Shown piece after piece: positions 19,001 through 32,403 of a stretch of DNA of 64,000 bases. Under the pieces are notes generated by a model that was not told the origin of the DNA, made no database searches, and worked only from the letters and a program-made list of their open reading frames with translations. Made by a program: the position numbers and the translations under genes. This DNA is from Cedecea colo (GTDB taxonomy: Bacteria > Pseudomonadota > Gammaproteobacteria > Enterobacterales > Enterobacteriaceae). The stretch's first letter is position 1; each line of letters begins with the position of its first letter. The stretch covers positions 1 through 64,000 of the forward strand of contig NZ_SOYS01000013.1 in the NCBI RefSeq assembly GCF_011808225.1, written 5' to 3'.

Positions 19001-19434
19001 TTGCATTGATTCAGCGCGTCACCCAGGCTCGCGTCACCGTGGAGGGTGAAGTGACGGGTGAAATTGGCCCAGGACTTTTAGTGTTATTGGGTGTCGAAAA
19101 AGAAGACAACGAGCAGAAGGCGAACCGCCTGTGCGAACGGGTATTAGGCTACCGTATCTTCGGTGATGAAGATGACAAAATGAATCTGAACGTTCAGCAA
19201 GCCGGTGGCAGCGTGCTGGTGGTGTCGCAGTTTACCCTTGCGGCAGATACGGAGCGCGGCATGCGCCCGGGCTTCTCAGGCGGCGCGGCACCCGCGCTCG
19301 CGGAAGAGCTGTACGAATACTTCGTCAAACGCTGCCGACAACAGGGCATCATTGCCCAAACGGGGCGCTTCGCTGCCAATATGCAGGTATCGCTTATCAA
19401 CGACGGCCCGGTAACATTCTGGTTGCAGGTCTGA
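18997..19434 (+). CDS. dtd: D-aminoacyl-tRNA deacylase
   Basis: Dtd hydrolyses D-Tyr-tRNA and other D-aminoacyl-tRNAs, and also glycine mischarged on tRNA-Ala, to protect translation. It has 145 aa. The two signature motifs are present: SQFTLAADT (family SQFTL) and near the C-terminus NDGPVTFWL with the Gly-cisPro chiral-proofreading dipeptide. The start overlaps the yihY stop by 4 bp, and fabY follows after 47 nt. Confidence 0.97.
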   Translation: MIALIQRVTQARVTVEGEVTGEIGPGLLVLLGVEKEDNEQKANRLCERVLGYRIFGDEDDKMNLNVQQAGGSVLVVSQFTLAADTERGMRPGFSGGAAPALAEELYEYFVKRCRQQGIIAQTGRFAANMQVSLINDGPVTFWLQV

Positions 19435-19481
19435 ATCCCGCACGGTTCATCGGCCTTGCGAAATCTTAAGAGAGTACAGCT

Positions 19482-20423
19482 ATGTATCACCTTCGCGTAC
19501 CGCAAACCGAAGAAGAACTTGAAAGCTATTATCAGTTCCGCTGGGAGATGTTGCGTAAACCGCTGCATCAACCCAAAGGCTCCGAACGCGACGCATGGGA
19601 CGCCATGGCTCATCACCAGATGGTAGTGGATGAAGAGGGCAACCCGGTCGCTATAGGCCGTTTATACATTAACGCCGATAACGAGGCGGCAATCCGCTTT
19701 ATGGCCGTGCATCCTTCCGTACAGGACAAAGGCCTGGGCACGCTGATGGCAATGACGCTGGAATCCGTCGCCCGTCAGGAAGGAGTGAAACGCGTAGTTT
19801 GCAGCGCGCGTGAAGACGCGGTGGAGTTTTTCGCCAAGCTAGGATTTATCAATCAGGGCGAGATCACCACTCCGCAGACGACACCCGTGCGGCATTTTCT
19901 GATGATTAAACCCGTAGCTTCGCTGGACGATATCCTGCATCGTGCCGACTGGTGTGGGCAGCTCCAACAGGCCTGGTACGAGCATATTCCCCTTAGCGAG
20001 AAAATGGGCGTGCGCATTTTGCAGTACACCGGGCAAAAATTCATTACCACCATGCCGGAAACGGGCAATCAAAATCCGCACCAGACGCTGTTTGCGGGTA
20101 GCCTGTTTTCTCTTGCAACGCTGACGGGCTGGGGGCTTATCTGGCTGATGCTGCGAGAGCGTCATCTGGGCGGTACGATTATTCTGGCTGATGCCCACAT
20201 TCGTTACAGCAACCCCATCACCGGGCGTCCGGGGGCGATAGCGGATTTAGGTTCGCTTAGCGGCGATCTCGATCGTCTGGCCCGGGGCCGTAAAGCACGT
20301 GTTGCGCTGCAGGTTGAACTCTTTGGCGACGAAAAACAGGGCGCGGTGTTTGAAGGCGTGTACCTGGTGCTGCCGGCTAAACCCTTCGGGCCGCTGGAAG
20401 AGGGCGGTAACGAAGAGGAGTAG
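19482..20423 (+). CDS. fabY: FabY/MadA-type protein (YiiD): GNAT domain plus thioesterase-like domain
   Basis: This 313-aa protein has an N-terminal GNAT acetyltransferase domain (~1-140; [18 protein letters not shown] is the acetyl-CoA motif) and a C-terminal hot-dog YiiD_C domain (~150-300). The E. coli homologue initiates fatty-acid synthesis independently of FabH and has been described as a malonyl-ACP decarboxylase; the chemistry here is inferred from the family. It is the last gene of the yihX operon. It faces yicH tail-to-tail with only 26 bp between, a junction not found in K-12. Confidence 0.92.
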   Translation: MYHLRVPQTEEELESYYQFRWEMLRKPLHQPKGSERDAWDAMAHHQMVVDEEGNPVAIGRLYINADNEAAIRFMAVHPSVQDKGLGTLMAMTLESVARQEGVKRVVCSAREDAVEFFAKLGFINQGEITTPQTTPVRHFLMIKPVASLDDILHRADWCGQLQQAWYEHIPLSEKMGVRILQYTGQKFITTMPETGNQNPHQTLFAGSLFSLATLTGWGLIWLMLRERHLGGTIILADAHIRYSNPITGRPGAIADLGSLSGDLDRLARGRKARVALQVELFGDEKQGAVFEGVYLVLPAKPFGPLEEGGNEEE

Positions 20424-20449
20424 CCGCGCAGGGTGCTATTTTTGGGAAG

Positions 20450-22132
20450 TCATGCGCCGGGTATTTCACCTTTTTGCATGGTTTGCTGTAGCTGTTTTCC
20501 GTCCGTACTGGTGGCCTGAAGCGTGCCGTTTACCGTGGGTTTCAGCGGCGTCTGCGCAGCAAGACTACCGGTAACGGAAAGCTGCAGGTTACCTTCCCCC
20601 TCCAGCGGTAAATTTGGCCATCCCCATTGATGCAAAGTGTTAATCGGTACTGAGCGACCACGAAGTTTTATCGCCGTATTACGCTGCGGGGATTGTGAGA
20701 CAGCGCCTGTCGCTTCAAGCATCCCTTTTCCGGCGAAGGCGCTTAGCTCCGTGACGGAAATCTGATTCGCGTTCGCCGTCAGGGCAATAGAAGGACGTCG
20801 AATGTCCACGCGGTTAAAGGTTGCAGCCGCAGCATTCAGGCTGATATTGCCATCCCACAGACCCCACTGTCGGTCCCGCACCACCTCAAGATTATTTCCC
20901 ACGCCGTCCAGCGCGGTGAGCTGGAACGGGAAAGTTGGATCGATATCGATAATCAGGTTCCGGTTAGCCGAAAGCTTTTTGATGGTCACTTTGTTTAGCC
21001 ATTCCGGAACGGGCGCCAGCCAGCGTTTTTTCCAGTCTGCCGGCAGCGTATATTCCAGCCCGGCCAGCACGACTTCATCAAGCGTCAGTTGGTTATCATT
21101 GCGCAGCCACTGACCCGAGGCGCGAACCATGCCTCTTTCCCAGCGGGAGGTAAACTGACGCAGCACGGCGGCTTGCTGAGTAAAATCTATGTTTACGATT
21201 GGATCGTTAAGATGCAACGTACCGTTGATGAACTCGCTGGCGTTTAGCGACAACCTGCCGTCATCGCTTTGCCATCCGCCGTTGGCGAGCGTCAGATTGC
21301 GCAGGCTCAGATCTAAATCCGTTACCGCCCAGCCCTTGCCCTCCAGGCGCGCGTCGGTGATCTCCAGGCTATCCACTTCCAGCGACGGGACGGTAGTGAG
21401 AGGAGAAAGGAAATCGCTTATGGATTTATCCGTTTGCAAACGAATATCGTTGAGGCGCAGGCTGCCAATATGCCACGAGCCATCCGCATTCCGATTTGCA
21501 GTACCGGTGAGCGAGCCGCGAGCTATATCCGCGCCGATGGTGGAGAGCGTTACCTGCCCCTGATTAATGGCGCCCTGTAACAGCACGTTGCTTGCGGGCA
21601 CACCGTTAAGCGACATTGAACCCGCGCTGAATTGAATATCTGCCGTGCTGCCCAGTACCTTTCCTCTTTCAGGTTGCCATGGCGTGACGCCTCCGTTCAC
21701 GCGCTGAGCACGCAAATTCCATCCGGCGTCAGGGCTATTAAGCGCCATATCGCTAAGTTGCAGCATGTCGGCCTGGAAGGGAAGCGGGGCGGAGTCCGGG
21801 CTGAGATTCAGGGTGCCTTTTTTCAGCAAAATGGTATCAACGTGCAGCGGCTCTGAAAACTGGCGGGAGCTCAGACCTATATCGACGCCCTGGGCAACCA
21901 GAGTAGCTGGCTGACCTTTTCGCCCAAACGTCACGTTGCTGAAGGTAAGGTGCATGGGAGAAGCCCAGCGGTGTTCCATCACATCAAACGAAAAATCGTA
22001 GTCGCTTTGCTCGTTAATCCAGCCGCTGACCTGGCCTGCTCCCCAGCGGGTCTGCAGCAAAATATAAGCAGCAATCAGTACGACCAGAACGATCGCTACG
22101 AGTGTCGCAATAAGCTTTCCGAGAAATTTCAT
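20450..22132 (-). CDS. yicH: AsmA-family protein YicH
   Basis: This 560-aa AsmA-like envelope protein has an N-terminal membrane anchor (LIATLVAIVLVVLIAAYILL, residues ~6-25) and a long beta-rich periplasmic body with repeated AsmA-type segments. Members of the family are proposed bridges for phospholipid transport between inner and outer membranes; the role of YicH itself is not firm. I used the ATG at 22132 (MKFLGKL, GGAAGG upstream) rather than 22147, matching the E. coli start. It lies downstream of xanP on the same strand. Confidence 0.92.
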   Translation of the reverse strand: MKFLGKLIATLVAIVLVVLIAAYILLQTRWGAGQVSGWINEQSDYDFSFDVMEHRWASPMHLTFSNVTFGRKGQPATLVAQGVDIGLSSRQFSEPLHVDTILLKKGTLNLSPDSAPLPFQADMLQLSDMALNSPDAGWNLRAQRVNGGVTPWQPERGKVLGSTADIQFSAGSMSLNGVPASNVLLQGAINQGQVTLSTIGADIARGSLTGTANRNADGSWHIGSLRLNDIRLQTDKSISDFLSPLTTVPSLEVDSLEITDARLEGKGWAVTDLDLSLRNLTLANGGWQSDDGRLSLNASEFINGTLHLNDPIVNIDFTQQAAVLRQFTSRWERGMVRASGQWLRNDNQLTLDEVVLAGLEYTLPADWKKRWLAPVPEWLNKVTIKKLSANRNLIIDIDPTFPFQLTALDGVGNNLEVVRDRQWGLWDGNISLNAAAATFNRVDIRRPSIALTANANQISVTELSAFAGKGMLEATGAVSQSPQRNTAIKLRGRSVPINTLHQWGWPNLPLEGEGNLQLSVTGSLAAQTPLKPTVNGTLQATSTDGKQLQQTMQKGEIPGA

Positions 22133-22216
22133 TGCCTTCCATCCCATGAAGTTTCGGTAAGGGTGTTATGCCCCATTTACCGTTATAGCTCAAGGATGAG
22201 TTTGTCAGAGAGGGTT

Positions 22217-22251
22217 TCACGCGCCGCTGGCAACAAATCACCGGCGCGTGA
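22217..22251. repeat. GC-rich inverted repeat between xanP and yicH
   Basis: TCACGCGCCG / CGGCGCGTGA is a perfect 10-bp stem separated by 15 nt. It starts 7 nt after the xanP stop. No T-tract follows on the minus strand, so it is more likely a 3'-end processing or stability structure than an intrinsic terminator. Confidence 0.6.
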
Positions 22252-22257
22252 GGAACA

Positions 22258-23649
22258 TCAATCTTTTTCAGGCGGGAAAATCAGGTTCAGGACAATCGCC
22301 GTGATACCACCGGCAGCAATACCGGAGGAGAGCAGCGTTTTCAGCCAGTCAGGAGCAAACTGCAGAATCAGCGGCTGCTGAGACACGCCCATACCCACCG
22401 CCAGCGACAGGGCAATAATCATAATCGCACGACGATTCAACGGTTCGCGTGAAACGATGCGCACGCCGGATGCGGCGATAGTACCGAACATCACAATCGT
22501 TGCGCCACCGAGTACCGGCTCAGGAATGTGCTGAACAAAACCGCTCACCGCAGGGAACAGGCCAAGCACAATCAGCATCAGCGCCACCACAAAACCAACG
22601 TAACGGCTGGCGACGCCGGTGAGCTGAATCACCCCGTTGTTTTGTCCAAAGCAGGAGTTCGGGAAAGTGTTGAAGATAGCGGATACGCAGGAGTTCAGGC
22701 CGTTAGCCAGCACGCCGCCTTTCAGGCGTTTCATATACAGAGGACCCGAAACGGGCTGCTCGGAAACGTCAGAGGTAGCGGTAATATCCCCGATGGTTTC
22801 CAGCGAGGTTACCATAAACACCAGCATCAACGGGATCAGCAGGTTCCAGTCAATGCCCAGCCCGTAATAAAGCGGTGTCGGGACCATGATTAAATCGGTA
22901 TTCGTAGACGCGGTGGTTTCCGGCAGCATATCCAGAGCCCATGCCAGTGCATAACCCACAGCCATAGCGATGACCAGAGACGCGACGCGCAGATACGGGT
23001 TGCGCTGGCGGTTCAGCAGAATAATTACCAGCAGTACGGCGCCGGCCAGCAGCAGATTTTTCGGCGCGCCAAAGGTGTGATCGTTCATCGCGGCGTATCC
23101 GCCACCGATAGAGTTAAGGCCTACCTGAATCAGCGACAGGCCGATAATCATCACCACGACGCCGGAAACCAGCGGAGTAATAATACGGCGCGCCAGGTGC
23201 AATACGCGGGAAAGTGCCATCTCCGTGCAGCTTGCGAGCATCAACGTACCGAAGAGCGCCGCCATCATTGTCGGCACGTCCGCACCGCCGTTTTTTAGCG
23301 CCATACCGCCCATAATCAGCGGCGAGACGAAGTTAAAGCTGGTGCCCTGAATCGACAGCAGTCCCGAACCCACGGGGCCCCAGGCTTTAATTTGAATAAT
23401 AGAGGCTACGCCGGAGGCGAACAGCGACATGCTGATAATGTGCTGCGTGTCCGATGCCGGTAATCCCAGAGCCTGGCAAATCAGTAATGCCGGCGTGATA
23501 ACCGCGACAAACATCGCCAGCAGGTGCTGACAGGCGGCGAAAAGCGTTTGTGGAAGAGGAGGTCTGTCTTCAAGGCGATATATCAATTCACTGGAGCGAG
23601 TCGATGCAACCGGTTGCGCATTTTCTGATTCAACGGCATTTACAGACAT
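22258..23649 (-). CDS. xanP: Xanthine/proton symporter XanP
   Basis: XanP is an inner-membrane NCS2/NAT-family purine permease importing xanthine with protons. It has 463 aa, equal to E. coli, with 13-14 hydrophobic segments. The NAT signature region [17 protein letters not shown] (~residues 333-349) and the conserved SIQGTSFNF near TM3 are present. In E. coli gltS lies between xanP and recG. Here only ~140 bp separate them and gltS is absent. Confidence 0.95.
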   Translation of the reverse strand: MSVNAVESENAQPVASTRSSELIYRLEDRPPLPQTLFAACQHLLAMFVAVITPALLICQALGLPASDTQHIISMSLFASGVASIIQIKAWGPVGSGLLSIQGTSFNFVSPLIMGGMALKNGGADVPTMMAALFGTLMLASCTEMALSRVLHLARRIITPLVSGVVVMIIGLSLIQVGLNSIGGGYAAMNDHTFGAPKNLLLAGAVLLVIILLNRQRNPYLRVASLVIAMAVGYALAWALDMLPETTASTNTDLIMVPTPLYYGLGIDWNLLIPLMLVFMVTSLETIGDITATSDVSEQPVSGPLYMKRLKGGVLANGLNSCVSAIFNTFPNSCFGQNNGVIQLTGVASRYVGFVVALMLIVLGLFPAVSGFVQHIPEPVLGGATIVMFGTIAASGVRIVSREPLNRRAIMIIALSLAVGMGVSQQPLILQFAPDWLKTLLSSGIAAGGITAIVLNLIFPPEKD

Positions 23650-23787
23650 CAGAGGAGGTCCCGTGGTGGAAAAGCGAAGATTTTAACGGACTGAATGGTA
23701 AAAGCAAACGATTGCATGGCGACATTATTAATATTTAAAACTTATACGGCGTTTAAGCTGTATCTGGCGCTGTCGACGTTTGCGTCA

Positions 23788-25869
23788 TCAGGCATTCGAG
23801 TAGCGTTCCGTTTCCGGCATCCAGCGTTCAATCAGCGCGGCTGCCTGCTCCGGGAAACGTTCATGAATATGACGAGCAAGCCGCTGCACTTCCGGGATCA
23901 TCGCCTGGTCGCGCAGTAAGTCCGCTACTTTAAACTCGGCGCTTCCCGTCTGGCGAGCACCGAGTAGCTCTCCCGGCCCACGAATTTCCAGGTCTTTTTG
24001 CGCAATCACAAAGCCATCGTTGCTGTCCCGTAAAACCTGCAAACGCAGCTGAGCCGTTTTGGACAGCGGCGTTTTATAAAGCAGCACGCAATGGGAGGCG
24101 ACGGCGCCACGGCCAACGCGGCCACGCAGCTGGTGGAGTTGCGCAAGCCCCAGACGTTCCGGGTTTTCAATAATCATCAGGCTGGCGTTTGGTACATCCA
24201 CGCCGACCTCAATAACCGTCGTGGCGATCAGCAGATGGATATCGCCCTCTTTAAACGCCTGCATCACCGCCTGTTTCTCCTGCGGCTTCATGCGCCCGTG
24301 TACTAACCCGACGTTGAGATCGGGCAGAGCGGTTTTAAGCTCCTCCCAGGTGACTTCCGCCGCCTGCGCCTCCAGCAGCTCCGACTCTTCAATCAGCGTG
24401 CAAACCCAGTAAGCCTGACGTTTTTCCGTAGCGCAGGCGCTGCGGACCCGTTCGATAATATCGTTACGGCGGGTATCCGCGATGGCAACGGTAGTAACGG
24501 GCGTACGGCCCGGCGGCAGTTCATCGATAACTGACGTATCCAGATCGGCATAAGCTGTCATGGCGAGCGTGCGGGGGATTGGCGTGGCCGTCATGATTAG
24601 CTGATGCGGATGGAAGCCCTGAATCTGTCCCTTTTCCCACAGCGCCAGCCGCTGATGAACGCCAAAGCGATGCTGTTCATCGATAATTACCAGCGCCAGT
24701 TCGGCAAACTGCACCTGTTCCTGGAAGATAGCGTGAGTGCCGACAACCATCGATACCTGGCCGCTGGCAATGGCTTCCTGCTGTGCAATGCGTGCTTTGC
24801 CTTTTTGCTTTCCGGCAAGCCAGCCAACCTCAATTCCCAGAGGCGCATACCACTGGCGGAAGTTACTGGCGTGCTGTTCGGCGAGCAGTTCCGTAGGAGC
24901 CATCAGGCCAACCTGTTTGCCGTGCGCAATAGCCCGCAGGGCTGCAAGAGCGGCAACCAGCGTTTTTCCTGAACCTACATCGCCCTGTACCAGGCGCATC
25001 ATCGGCACGTCCAGCGCCATATCATGTTCGATTTCCGCAACGACCCGCTCTTGTGCGCCGGTTGGTTTAAACGGCAGAGCGGCCAGAAGACGGTTTTTCA
25101 GTTCGTCGTGATTAACTAGCGGCAAAGCGTGATAGCGCTGAGCACCCGCGCGCAGCGCCAGCATGCTCAGGTTATGCGCCAGTAATTCCTCAAGGATTAA
25201 GCGCTGCTGGGCCGGGTGCTTACCTGTCTCCAGATCCGCAAGTTGCGTATCCGGCGGCGGACGATGCAGCGTGTGTAAGGCTTTCGGCAGGCTCATCATT
25301 CCCTGACTCAGTTCCGGCGGGAGCAATTCTGCAATGGCGCAGGTATCCAGCAGTTCGAGTGCCTGGTCGGTCAGCTTGCGCAGCGTTGCCTGGCGAATGC
25401 CTTCGGTTGTGGGATAAACCGGCGTTAGCGTCTCCTGCAGCTCCTGCGTGCTGAGCTCGCCCTGTACACGGTATTCCGGATGGATCATCTCCGCGCCGTG
25501 TGTACCGCGCTTTGTCTCGCCATAGGCAAGTACACGCTTGCCCGGCGCCAGGCTGTTTTTCATCGCCGCGTTGAAATTGAAAAAGCGCATTGTCAGGATG
25601 CCGGTGCCGTCAGTAATTTGACAGGTCATCATCCGGCGGCGGCCAAAGCTGATATTGCTGTTCAGCACTTCCCCTTCCACCGTGGCGTAAACGCCAGGCA
25701 AAAGTTCATTAATGGGATAAAGATGGGTGCGGTCTTCGTAGCGCAACGGAAGGTGCAGCAATAAATCCTGGATGGTATGCAGGCCAATTTTGGCCAGCTT
25801 GCCGCTCTGGCTGGCACCTACTCCGGCAAGCGTGCTTAACGGTATGGCATCCAGCAAACGGCCTTTCAT
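23788..25869 (-). CDS. recG: ATP-dependent DNA helicase RecG
   Basis: RecG remodels stalled forks, R-loops and Holliday junctions. It has 693 aa. The N-terminal wedge/OB domain (~1-240) is followed by SF2 helicase motifs: Walker A GDVGSGKT, motif II IIDEQHRFG (DExH), motif III TATPIPRTL, motif V TTVIEVGVDVPNA and motif VI QLRGRVGRG. The TRG motif follows. It is the last gene of the rpoZ-spoT-trmH-recG operon; the trmH stop lies 3 nt before its ATG. Confidence 0.97.
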   Translation of the reverse strand: MKGRLLDAIPLSTLAGVGASQSGKLAKIGLHTIQDLLLHLPLRYEDRTHLYPINELLPGVYATVEGEVLNSNISFGRRRMMTCQITDGTGILTMRFFNFNAAMKNSLAPGKRVLAYGETKRGTHGAEMIHPEYRVQGELSTQELQETLTPVYPTTEGIRQATLRKLTDQALELLDTCAIAELLPPELSQGMMSLPKALHTLHRPPPDTQLADLETGKHPAQQRLILEELLAHNLSMLALRAGAQRYHALPLVNHDELKNRLLAALPFKPTGAQERVVAEIEHDMALDVPMMRLVQGDVGSGKTLVAALAALRAIAHGKQVGLMAPTELLAEQHASNFRQWYAPLGIEVGWLAGKQKGKARIAQQEAIASGQVSMVVGTHAIFQEQVQFAELALVIIDEQHRFGVHQRLALWEKGQIQGFHPHQLIMTATPIPRTLAMTAYADLDTSVIDELPPGRTPVTTVAIADTRRNDIIERVRSACATEKRQAYWVCTLIEESELLEAQAAEVTWEELKTALPDLNVGLVHGRMKPQEKQAVMQAFKEGDIHLLIATTVIEVGVDVPNASLMIIENPERLGLAQLHQLRGRVGRGAVASHCVLLYKTPLSKTAQLRLQVLRDSNDGFVIAQKDLEIRGPGELLGARQTGSAEFKVADLLRDQAMIPEVQRLARHIHERFPEQAAALIERWMPETERYSNA

Positions 25870-25872
25870 GAT

Positions 25873-26562
25873 TTACTCCGCAGACTGCATTGTGGCCCAC
25901 CAGGCGGCATCAGCTTCGATCTCGCCTTGCTGATTCACATGGGGATAAGGCAGGCCTTTACGGCGGGAGACGCGTGCCAGCACCGGATAGCCGCCTTCAA
26001 ACAGCAGGCGCTGTTGTTCAGCGTCCGGCAGAGTGCTGTTTTCGCGCTGGTACATACCGGCATTCTGACGCTGGCGCTGTGCCTCATAAAGGATAAGCGC
26101 GGAGGCGACAGAAACGTTGAGCGACTGCACCATGCCGATCATCGGAATGATAATGTCCTGGTCTGCCAGCGCCAGCGCTTCCTGAGTAATGCCGGTTTTC
26201 TCCTGGCCCATCAGAATGCAGGTCGGACGCGTGTAATCAATTTCACGAAAATCGACGGCTTTATCAGAAAGGTTAGTGGCAAGTATTTGCATGCCGCTGC
26301 TTTTTAGTTGAGAAACGGCATCGCTAATGGTGCGATGGGTTTTAACTTCGACCCAGGAATTACTGCCCGCAGCGGATGAGGCCATGGTGCGCATACGATT
26401 TCCCGGCCAGACGGCGTGAACCTCGTGCACGCCCACCGCGTCTGCGGTGCGGATAATCGCCGAGACGTTATGAGGTTTATGGACCTGCTCCATGCAGACC
26501 GTCAGATCGGGCTGACGGCGGGCTAACATTTCGCAGATGCGGGCATAACGTTGTGGATTCAT
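25873..26562 (-). CDS. trmH: tRNA (guanosine-18-2'-O)-methyltransferase TrmH
   Basis: TrmH (SpoU) methylates the 2'-OH of G18 in the tRNA D-loop using SAM. It has 229 aa with a SPOUT trefoil knot: motif 1 NVSAIIRTADAVGV, motif 2 ILMGQEKTGI and motif 3 MVQSLNVSVASALILYE. It lies between spoT (4-nt gap) and recG (3-nt gap) in the classic operon. Confidence 0.97.
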   Translation of the reverse strand: MNPQRYARICEMLARRQPDLTVCMEQVHKPHNVSAIIRTADAVGVHEVHAVWPGNRMRTMASSAAGSNSWVEVKTHRTISDAVSQLKSSGMQILATNLSDKAVDFREIDYTRPTCILMGQEKTGITQEALALADQDIIIPMIGMVQSLNVSVASALILYEAQRQRQNAGMYQRENSTLPDAEQQRLLFEGGYPVLARVSRRKGLPYPHVNQQGEIEADAAWWATMQSAE

Positions 26563-26566
26563 AACG

Positions 26567-28678
26567 TTAGTTTCTGTTACGGGTGACTTTAATCACGTCC
26601 GGCATCACGCGGATTTTACGCATGATATTCGCCAGATGGATACGATCGCGGGCCGTCAGGCGAATGAAGGCGCTATAAACGCGGCCGTCTTTCTCTTCGG
26701 TATTCAGGCTTTGAATATTCGAACCCGCGTTGTTCAGCGCCGCGGTGAGGTTTGCCAGCGCACCCTGGTGGTTAAACATATCCACCTTGATCTCGGTGAT
26801 AAACTCCTGCTCCGCCTCTTTGTCCCATTCCACAGCCATAAACTTCTCCGGCTCTTTCTGGTAGCCGCGGATGTTTCGACAGGATTCATGGTGGATAACC
26901 AGGCCCTTACCGGGGCTGACATGGGCAACAATCGGGTCACCAGGAATTGGGCGACAGCATTTTGCAAAGGTAATCAGCACGCCGTCTGCGCCTTTGATTG
27001 GCAGATGGCTATGCGGCAAGGCATTTGCCTGTAGTGAGGCTTGCGATTCGCCCTGCAGGTTTTTCGCAACTACCACGCTCATGGCGTTGCCAAGGCCGAT
27101 TTCCGCCAGCAGATCATCAAGCGAGGCGAGCTTCATGCGCTCAAGCTCACGTTGGATATTTTCTGGTGGGACTTCGGCCAGCTTGCGGCTACCGCCTAAA
27201 GCATGATTTAACAGGCGGCGTCCCAGGTTGACTGAATCGTCTCGCTTGAGGTTTTTCAGCATCTGGCGAATTTTGGCGCGTGCTTTGGAACTGACCACAA
27301 AGTTCAGCCAGGCGGCATTTGGTCTTGCACCTGGCGCGGTGATAATTTCGATAGTCTGGCCGCTGGTAAGCGACTGCGAGAGCGGATAGGGCTGGCGGTC
27401 GACCCTGGCGCCGACGCAGGCGTGACCGATGTCGGTATGTACCGCATAGGCGAAGTCCACGGGCGTTGCTCCTGCCGGGAGTTCGACAATTCGCCCTTCC
27501 GGGGTGAAAACGTAAATCTCATCCGGGAAGAGATCGGATTTAACGCTCTCGATAAATTCAAAGGAGCTACCGGCGCTCTGCTGCAGTTCCAGCAGGCTTT
27601 GCATCCAGCGCTGGGCGCGGATTTGCGCGGTAGTGCTGCTCTCACCCTGCTCTTTATAAGCCCAGTGGGCGGCAACCCCCATCTCAGCCATCTGGTCCAT
27701 ATCTTCGGTACGGATTTGCACTTCTACCGGTACGCCGTGCGGACCAATCATCGAAGTATGCAGGGACTGATAGCCGTTCGCTTTTGGAATGGCGATATAG
27801 TCCTTCACCCGCCCCGGACGTGGCTTGTAGAGGCTATGCATTTGCCCAAGGACGCGGTAGCAGGTATCCATATCATGAACGATTACGCGGAAGGCATAGA
27901 TATCCATGATTGAGTGGAAACGCTGCTCTTTGAGCGTCATTTTGCAGTAGATGGAGTAAAGGTGTTTTTCGCGGCCGCTGACGCGACACGGAATACCCGC
28001 CTCCTGTAAGCGCCCGTCGATCTCAGAGAGGATTTTTTGAATCATCTCTTTGCGGTTACCACGCGCCGCTTTAACCACTTCTTTAATGACGCGGTAGCGG
28101 TTCGGGTAGAGCGCTTCAAAGCCCAGCTCTTCCAGCTCGGTTTTCAGGTGGTGAATACCAAGACGGTGGGCCAGCGGACTGTAGATTTCGAGGGTTTCGC
28201 GGGCGATGCGGCGGCGCTTGTCCGGACGCAGCGACCCCAGAGTACGCATATTGTGCGTTCGGTCGGCGAGTTTGATCAGAATGACGCGGATATCCTGCAC
28301 CATCGCCATGATCATTTTGCGGAAGTTTTCGGCCTGGGCCTCTTTCTTGTCGCGGAACTTCAGTTTGTCCAGCTTAGAAACCCCTTCCACCAGCTCGGCA
28401 ACGCTTTTGCCAAACAGTTGTTCCATATCCTGATAGGTGGCGGGGGTGTCTTCAATCACGTCATGCAGCAGCGCGGCCATTAGCGTTTCATAGTCGAGTT
28501 TCATCTCGGCCAGAATGCAGGCAACGGCTACAGGATGGGTGATATAGGGTTCACCGCTTGAACGTGCTTGTCCCTCGTGAGCATCACGCGCGACAAGATA
28601 GGCTTGCCGGAGGCGCTTTATCTGCTCCTCAGGCAAGTATTGTTGAATCAGCTGATTCAGGCTTTCAAACAGATACAA
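26567..28678 (-). CDS. spoT: Bifunctional (p)ppGpp hydrolase/synthetase SpoT
   Basis: SpoT mainly hydrolyses (p)ppGpp and makes it weakly during carbon, iron or fatty-acid starvation. It has 703 aa. The HD hydrolase domain (~20-180) carries LLHDVIEDT and DRTHNMRTL. The synthetase domain (~230-350) carries KDYIAIPKANGYQSLHT. TGS (~386-447) and the C-terminal ACT domain (~630-700) follow. The intact HD motif supports hydrolysis. It follows rpoZ by 19 nt and is cotranscribed with trmH and recG. Confidence 0.98.
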   Translation of the reverse strand: MYLFESLNQLIQQYLPEEQIKRLRQAYLVARDAHEGQARSSGEPYITHPVAVACILAEMKLDYETLMAALLHDVIEDTPATYQDMEQLFGKSVAELVEGVSKLDKLKFRDKKEAQAENFRKMIMAMVQDIRVILIKLADRTHNMRTLGSLRPDKRRRIARETLEIYSPLAHRLGIHHLKTELEELGFEALYPNRYRVIKEVVKAARGNRKEMIQKILSEIDGRLQEAGIPCRVSGREKHLYSIYCKMTLKEQRFHSIMDIYAFRVIVHDMDTCYRVLGQMHSLYKPRPGRVKDYIAIPKANGYQSLHTSMIGPHGVPVEVQIRTEDMDQMAEMGVAAHWAYKEQGESSTTAQIRAQRWMQSLLELQQSAGSSFEFIESVKSDLFPDEIYVFTPEGRIVELPAGATPVDFAYAVHTDIGHACVGARVDRQPYPLSQSLTSGQTIEIITAPGARPNAAWLNFVVSSKARAKIRQMLKNLKRDDSVNLGRRLLNHALGGSRKLAEVPPENIQRELERMKLASLDDLLAEIGLGNAMSVVVAKNLQGESQASLQANALPHSHLPIKGADGVLITFAKCCRPIPGDPIVAHVSPGKGLVIHHESCRNIRGYQKEPEKFMAVEWDKEAEQEFITEIKVDMFNHQGALANLTAALNNAGSNIQSLNTEEKDGRVYSAFIRLTARDRIHLANIMRKIRVMPDVIKVTRNRN

Positions 28679-28697
28679 GGGCTACCCGCAGGGCTAA

Positions 28698-28973
28698 TTA
28701 ACGACGACCTTCAGCAATAGCGGTAACGGCCTGCAGTTCTGCGGCTTCCTGCTCTTGCTGCTCCTGGCGATCACGAACATCGAGAATCTGGTTGGTGATC
28801 AACCCTTCTTCGATTTCGCGCAGTGCGATAACGGTCGTTTTATCGTTTTCTTCAGGTACCAGAGGATCTTTACCACCGGTTTGCATCTGACGAGCGCGAC
28901 GTGCGGCGACCAGTACCAGGTCAAAACGGTTACCAATTTTCTCTACAGCGTCCTGAACGGTTACGCGTGCCAT
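28698..28973 (-). CDS. rpoZ: RNA polymerase omega subunit
   Basis: Omega (91 aa) binds the beta' C-terminus, aids RNA polymerase assembly and forms part of ppGpp site 1. The start [20 protein letters not shown] and the motif [10 protein letters not shown] are conserved, and the Glu/Gln-rich tail [12 protein letters not shown] is typical. It sits between gmk and spoT, which fits its link to the stringent response. Confidence 0.97.
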   Translation of the reverse strand: MARVTVQDAVEKIGNRFDLVLVAARRARQMQTGGKDPLVPEENDKTTVIALREIEEGLITNQILDVRDRQEQQEQEAAELQAVTAIAEGRR

Positions 28974-29026
28974 ATTTTAAAGCTCCACAGATGAAGAAAT
29001 GACTGGGCATGATACTGAAACTGGGC

Positions 29027-32214
<3,188 letters not shown>

Positions 32215-32403
32215 TCCCGGAGAAATTGTGCAAATGGTAGCGTTTTGTGGGAGGTATCACGATTGAGATTTTCTAAACTTATTTTTTATCGATTAGATTT
32301 ATTTATGTGAAATTGTTGGCTTCTTTAGCCCACGGTTATCAGGTTAAAATATGCGACCGTAAAAAGGATTAGTATAACTATTGAACCGGAGGGGACGGTA
32401 ACG

